NCBI RefSeq assembly: GCF_029360725.1
Contig: NZ_JARKMY010000010.1
Coordinates: 824,431-888,430, forward strand
DNA length: 64,000 bases
Direction of reading: 5' to 3'
Origin: Chryseolinea sp. H1M3-3
GTDB lineage: Bacteria > Bacteroidota > Bacteroidia > Cytophagales > Cyclobacteriaceae
In this document: one piece after another, positions 60,193 through 64,000 of the stretch
How the letters are laid out: every line of letters starts with the position of its first letter
Position numbering within the stretch: position 1 is the stretch's first letter
Program-made: the position numbers and the translations under genes
Notes under the pieces: generated by a model
What the model was told of the DNA's origin: nothing
What the model saw: the letters and a program-made list of their open reading frames with translations, nothing else
Database searches by the model: none

Positions 60193-62355
60193 TTAGTTGC
60201 CTGTATCGACAGTTGCATTTTTTGCGATTTCAACATCTTTGGCTACCTCCGGTCGAAGGAGTTCCCAATGGAAACGAAGATGATCATTTTCTTTCCAATG
60301 TTTGCCATCTTGTTCGCTGAAATGTACTAAAGGCATTTCGTTGTAAAGAGGTTTCGTTATGGTCACGACAACATCCCAGAACCGTAATGCATTTTCAAGG
60401 TGTTTAATGGCTTGCAGTTTATGTTCTTCCCCGCCCTTAACGCGATAGCTTTGTAGTGCAACAGCGCCTTTTAATTTTTCAGCGAAGTACAACCCAAGAT
60501 TTGCCCAAACTTTGATATCGGCAACCTCCTGTTGAAGTGTTGCATTATTGACAGCTTTAATATTCTTGACTAAAGACAATGCTTTATTGCAATCTGCTTC
60601 GAGCATGTTTATTAAAACAGGTGGCGTGATTTTACCTTTCTCAAAGCTGCCTCCCGAAGATATAGTCTTTACATATTCAAGGACAGAGACGTAGTCTGGG
60701 TCGATCGGCGGCTGTTTGATCTGCCAATCGACGGAAATATATTCGACACGTTTCACATCTCTGTTCAATGCCATGAAGCCCTCACTGTAAAGTGAAAAAT
60801 CCCAGGTGAAATCAAATGAGGAGGCGAGTCGCAAAGGAGTTTTGCCTGCCAAACTTGATGCTTCAAATAATGATCCGGCATCTTTGCCATATCGCTGAAT
60901 AAATTCGGCTTTGAACAGATCATCCGGCGTTGAGGGATTATACAACAACCTACCCCATGATTTATAAAACAACCATTGCCGTTCAAAAGCATACTTCCAG
61001 TCTACGTTTGTTGCTAGTTTAGTAAAATAATCTTTTGCCGGAATATAAGTTTCAGATCCAATTAGATATCCGCCTACATAAGGAGGAGAATTCGTATTGA
61101 TATGTTGCCGAACAAATTCCGGAACACCCCATCGAAGACAAAAAAAATCTTCATTGCGTGCTGTCCATATCACTTTGTAGTCATTGGGAACCGGTTCAAA
61201 ATAAGCACCGAACAATTTTCCGCCATGCACTTTCATTAATTTGGGAGTGGAGTGAGCATGCGACCAATTGAACTTAAGATCGGCCCACACTGGTTGTTCG
61301 ATAAAATCCATGGCTGCTTCCTGTTCAATTCCCTTCCTGGTCAGGCGTTCTGTTTCTATACTGGTTGGCCCAAGAGAACCGGTGGTACTTGAAAACGGAA
61401 TTCGATGAATGAGTTTTGATTTCCTGTTCGCTTGTCGCATCCCTTCAATAATTGTTTCCTTCATCCAGTCTTCCCGTTGTTGCGGAGTCATTCCTCCCAT
61501 CCCTTCGCCCAGGGTTAATCCCATTCCAGTAAGTTCAGGATATTCTTGCAACAATTGCGTGACGCATTCACGTGTATATCTTTTTACTATTTCAGAGGTA
61601 TCGCCTTTTACAAAAAAATGATGATCCAGATTATCCATCGCGACATTGTGCGCCCTTGAAAATTCTGCCGTAACAAAAATATTAAATGGGATTACATACG
61701 TATCGATGCCTCGCTGTTTCGCCATTCGAAAAATGCTTCCAAATAAATTTTTCCACTGTGCCATTTCCCTATCATTCCAGGGACTTGCTTCCGGAAAATT
61801 CTTCGGCTTAATCATAAAGGTGTATGGATGCAGATTCCATAGCGTAAGAGTATTGAATCTATTCTCTACCATCATGTCCAGAAATGCTTTCCAATAATTT
61901 ACATCGCTGCAGGTTTGTTGATGTTGATCCAAGGCATAACTGTGACGGTACGTGTCCCAAGGCAAATCATATTTTATTCCACGAAATGCCAGTTTAGGCA
62001 CTTCATTTCTTTTTCTTACGTTCTGGATGGAAACACCATTTCTAAAATCCTCCACTAAGGACAATGTGCCATAAATAAGACCAGTTCCATCTCCACCGTG
62101 AATTGTTATCTTTTTCCCTTCGGGCAAAAGTTCATAGGACTCTTTTCCCAAGCCCTCTTTCACCACCAGCACAATGCTATAGTCGGGGGTTGATTCATTT
62201 AAAATATAACCGCGAGTTAATACAGATTTCTTCAATGCATCTGCCGCGTAGGATGCCTGCAAGGAAGATTTATCATATTCAATTTTCACGCGTTGCGCGA
62301 CGCCTAAAGTGCTGATGAGAAACAAGGCGAAAAAAATAAAGACTAACTTTTTCAT
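60193..62355 (-). CDS. Secreted alpha-glucuronidase-like (GH67-type) glycoside hydrolase
   Basis: A 720-residue secreted protein (signal peptide ending TLGVAQ). The N-terminal 120 residues look like the GH67/GH20/GH84-type helper domain (GGDGTGLIYGTLSLVEDFRNG). The following (beta/alpha)8 barrel has FRGIKYDLPWDTYRH, NRFNTLTLWNLHPY, TYVIPFNIFVTAEFSRAHN, and the GMGLTLGEGMGG block. A C-terminal helical part closes it. GH67 and relatives remove (4-O-methyl-)glucuronic acid from glucuronoxylan, but catalytic carboxylates cannot be confirmed by eye, so relation to GH115 or GH20 remains possible. It is followed by the cytochrome-propeller gene. Confidence 0.72.
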   Translation of the reverse strand: MKKLVFIFFALFLISTLGVAQRVKIEYDKSSLQASYAADALKKSVLTRGYILNESTPDYSIVLVVKEGLGKESYELLPEGKKITIHGGDGTGLIYGTLSLVEDFRNGVSIQNVRKRNEVPKLAFRGIKYDLPWDTYRHSYALDQHQQTCSDVNYWKAFLDMMVENRFNTLTLWNLHPYTFMIKPKNFPEASPWNDREMAQWKNLFGSIFRMAKQRGIDTYVIPFNIFVTAEFSRAHNVAMDNLDHHFFVKGDTSEIVKRYTRECVTQLLQEYPELTGMGLTLGEGMGGMTPQQREDWMKETIIEGMRQANRKSKLIHRIPFSSTTGSLGPTSIETERLTRKGIEQEAAMDFIEQPVWADLKFNWSHAHSTPKLMKVHGGKLFGAYFEPVPNDYKVIWTARNEDFFCLRWGVPEFVRQHINTNSPPYVGGYLIGSETYIPAKDYFTKLATNVDWKYAFERQWLFYKSWGRLLYNPSTPDDLFKAEFIQRYGKDAGSLFEASSLAGKTPLRLASSFDFTWDFSLYSEGFMALNRDVKRVEYISVDWQIKQPPIDPDYVSVLEYVKTISSGGSFEKGKITPPVLINMLEADCNKALSLVKNIKAVNNATLQQEVADIKVWANLGLYFAEKLKGAVALQSYRVKGGEEHKLQAIKHLENALRFWDVVVTITKPLYNEMPLVHFSEQDGKHWKENDHLRFHWELLRPEVAKDVEIAKNATVDTGN

Positions 62356-62525
62356 AAAGGCTGTTGCGGTATAAATCTGTACGGAATAAAATTATGAGTT
62401 TACATTTGAATGGCCAACTGTCATTTCGTTCGTTTGATATTTCAAAAGGCAGATCACCGCTTTCAATTTGATCGATAGGTTAGCCGGATTTTTACCGTGC
62501 AGATTTCCCTAAACCGCGACAGCAA

Positions 62526-64000
62526 TCACATGGTGGTAAGTGAAACCGAGGAGAAATCTTCCAATTTCTTTACCTCGACTTCCACAACGCCATTCCTGTC
62601 AACCACAGACGATTCTCCATTTGAACGAAGGACTTTGTAGTTGGTCAACTTTTTACCCAAGGATAACTTCACCGAAATGTTGTAAACCGGCAATAAGCTT
62701 CGAAGGGGTCGTACCGGACCGGAGGTCGTGTTCACTAAAGAGAAGATATATTCATTTGGATTTTGAATAGATTGCGTAAGTCCCACATGAACGCTTTCCG
62801 GCGCCGTGGTTTCCAATATCAAAGAATTGCCGGCTAGGTATTTTATACTTCTTGCCAGAAGATTTCGAACGTCAGGATGCGCGAATTCAAAAGAGATCAA
62901 ATCAGGTTGATTGGAGAAATAAATGACCTTCCCTTTTTTATATACATTTTCTAAAACGGTAGGAAATTCTTTCGCCCATTCGTTGGTCCACGCCTTTTCG
63001 GGCGGCTGATTATGAACAATCGGATTATAGGTACAAATCTTTTTTGCCCGGGGAAAAGCTTTGCATAACAGGGTATACCCGGCATTAATTAACAAGGCTG
63101 TTTCATTGCTATCAGGTTTAACAATAAAATGATCCGGATCAGCAATCACCTGATAAAAGTCTTTGCGGGTGTTCACTTTTTCGCCGGTATAACTGCATCC
63201 AAAAACTTCCGTTAATCCAAAGTCTTTGCGCTTCGTACCATCCTCTGTATACAGGCTCGTTTCATAAGTCGCAACCAAATTTCCTCCGTTCCCTACATAT
63301 TCCGAAAGCAGCGCAACTTCCTTTTGTGAAAGGCACCTAACGTTGGCAAGAATAATGACTTTATACTTTGATAATCGTTCTTTGCTTATCTGATCATCGG
63401 CAACGAAATCGTGTAAAATATGATTTTCAATTAACACTGTCTCCGTGCCTTTTATAAAGGCTTCAAAGGGATCGCCTTCTTCAGACTTATTTCGAAATGA
63501 CAAACGTGTAGCCCTCGAGTAATATACAGCGACATCTGCCACTGCAGCCTGCTGCCTCAATTCCTTTTCATGGGCTTTTACAAATTGATAGGTGTCGCTT
63601 TGATGGAAGGCTGTTCTCCGATCGTAAGTAGCGCCAGGATGCATGCCCGTAAAGCTACAATTCCAAAACCTGCCGCCAGCTGCGAGTGCCTGCCATAACC
63701 ATACCTTAAGATCAACAGGCGGATCCATAACGTAGCGGTGTGAAGTTCCATTGCCACCATACAAAATGATAGCCTCCTTTTCAGGCGCCATTGATTTTAA
63801 AAACTTTATGATGGTGTTGGCGTAATTCAGATCGGCGTAGTGTATGTGCTCCGAGTTTTCAGTAAGGAAGGCAACACTTACTAAAAAATCAAAATGATCG
63901 CGGGCCATGTAGAGGTCTATTCCATCATTTATTCGACTACCCGCTTCAAACATGCTGAACACTTCCGCCGTATAGACTTTATCCTCACCAAAAGACTTTA
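62526..64000 (-). CDS. Glycoside-hydrolase-like protein with beta-galactosidase trimerisation-like domain (partial)
   Basis: Only the C-terminal 490 or so residues are in the window; the frame stays open to the right edge, so the GTG at 63962 is not the true start. The visible N-terminal segment fits a TIM-barrel end (IHYADLNYANTIIKFLKS, then FHQSDTYQFVKAHEKELR). From about 160 residues before the middle there is a class-I-glutaminase-amidotransferase-like domain with VIILANVRCLSQKEVALLSE and NGGNLVATYETSLY, typical for the trimerisation domain of GH42 or related hypothetical glycosyl hydrolases. The C-terminal 110 residues are beta-rich. It precedes the alpha-glucuronidase-like gene by 170 bp on the same strand. 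Its substrate is unknown. Confidence 0.72.
   Translation of the reverse strand, partial: KSFGEDKVYTAEVFSMFEAGSRINDGIDLYMARDHFDFLVSVAFLTENSEHIHYADLNYANTIIKFLKSMAPEKEAIILYGGNGTSHRYVMDPPVDLKVWLWQALAAGGRFWNCSFTGMHPGATYDRRTAFHQSDTYQFVKAHEKELRQQAAVADVAVYYSRATRLSFRNKSEEGDPFEAFIKGTETVLIENHILHDFVADDQISKERLSKYKVIILANVRCLSQKEVALLSEYVGNGGNLVATYETSLYTEDGTKRKDFGLTEVFGCSYTGEKVNTRKDFYQVIADPDHFIVKPDSNETALLINAGYTLLCKAFPRAKKICTYNPIVHNQPPEKAWTNEWAKEFPTVLENVYKKGKVIYFSNQPDLISFEFAHPDVRNLLARSIKYLAGNSLILETTAPESVHVGLTQSIQNPNEYIFSLVNTTSGPVRPLRSLLPVYNISVKLSLGKKLTNYKVLRSNGESSVVDRNGVVEVEVKKLEDFSSVSLTTM

Noticed and set aside
1-64000. CRISPR arrays, tRNA/rRNA genes, insertion sequences and prophage genes
   Set aside because: No regularly spaced repeats, cloverleaf-like sequences, transposase or integrase motifs were found on reading both strands.

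Overview
The window looks like chromosomal DNA from a member of Bacteroidota, most likely the order Cytophagales. The evidence is a moderate, AT-leaning base composition, -7 promoter elements of the Bacteroidota type (TAnnTTTG), weak Shine-Dalgarno signals with several TTG/GTG starts, and typical families: DUF2723, DUF4105, DUF4097, GLPGLI-like, large orphan FtsX-like permeases, a BshA bacillithiol enzyme and tandem rhomboids beside mutL. Genus is not determinable by eye. No rRNA, tRNA, CRISPR array, insertion sequence or phage gene was seen. Once the likely starts are used, no gene-free stretch exceeds about 300 bases; the longest are about 6298-6565 and 33965-34232, and neither shows a convincing gene.

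Layout. 0-6.3 kb: DUF2723 membrane glycosyltransferase, sugar aminotransferase, an unknown membrane protein and a secreted TPR protein. 6.6-21.7 kb: a surface-polysaccharide locus with acyltransferase, polymerase-like membrane protein, ABC exporter Wzm/Wzt, two FkbM methyltransferases and at least eight glycosyltransferases of different folds (GT2, several GT4, GT61, GT-D, STELLO-like). 21.8-31 kb: housekeeping and regulation: Lrp/AsnC, a phosphoribosyltransferase, panB, PhoH/PIN, an AlbA_2 ATP-binding protein, a MoxR-like AAA+ ATPase with VWA partner, a fatty-acid hydroxylase and bshA. 31-48.9 kb: a GH3/beta-lactamase fusion, mutL with two rhomboids, DUF4105, a radical SAM/SPASM protein, an FtsX-like permease, a GLPGLI-like protein, dnaK, a tiny lipoprotein, an aldo/keto reductase and prfC. 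49-64 kb: extracytoplasmic carbohydrate chemistry: an operon of secreted Gfo/Idh/MocA oxidoreductase, nitrilase-fold hydrolase and DUF1080; a DUF4097-FtsX pair; a Tat-exported mannonate-dehydratase-like protein; a propeller/HEAT/cytochrome c lipoprotein; an alpha-glucuronidase-like glycoside hydrolase; and a truncated glycoside-hydrolase-like gene at the right edge.

How the parts fit. The polysaccharide locus reads as an ABC-transporter-dependent pathway: cytoplasmic glycosyltransferases build a chain, the FkbM enzymes may cap or decorate it, and the extended C-terminal domain of Wzt may recognise the finished glycan for export by Wzm. The right-hand region reads as a set of exported enzymes that attack plant-type or uronic-acid-containing glycans by hydrolysis and possibly by oxidation to 3-keto sugars, with a c-type cytochrome as possible electron carrier. 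This second system is the best candidate for undescribed biology, but its substrate and pathway order are inference.
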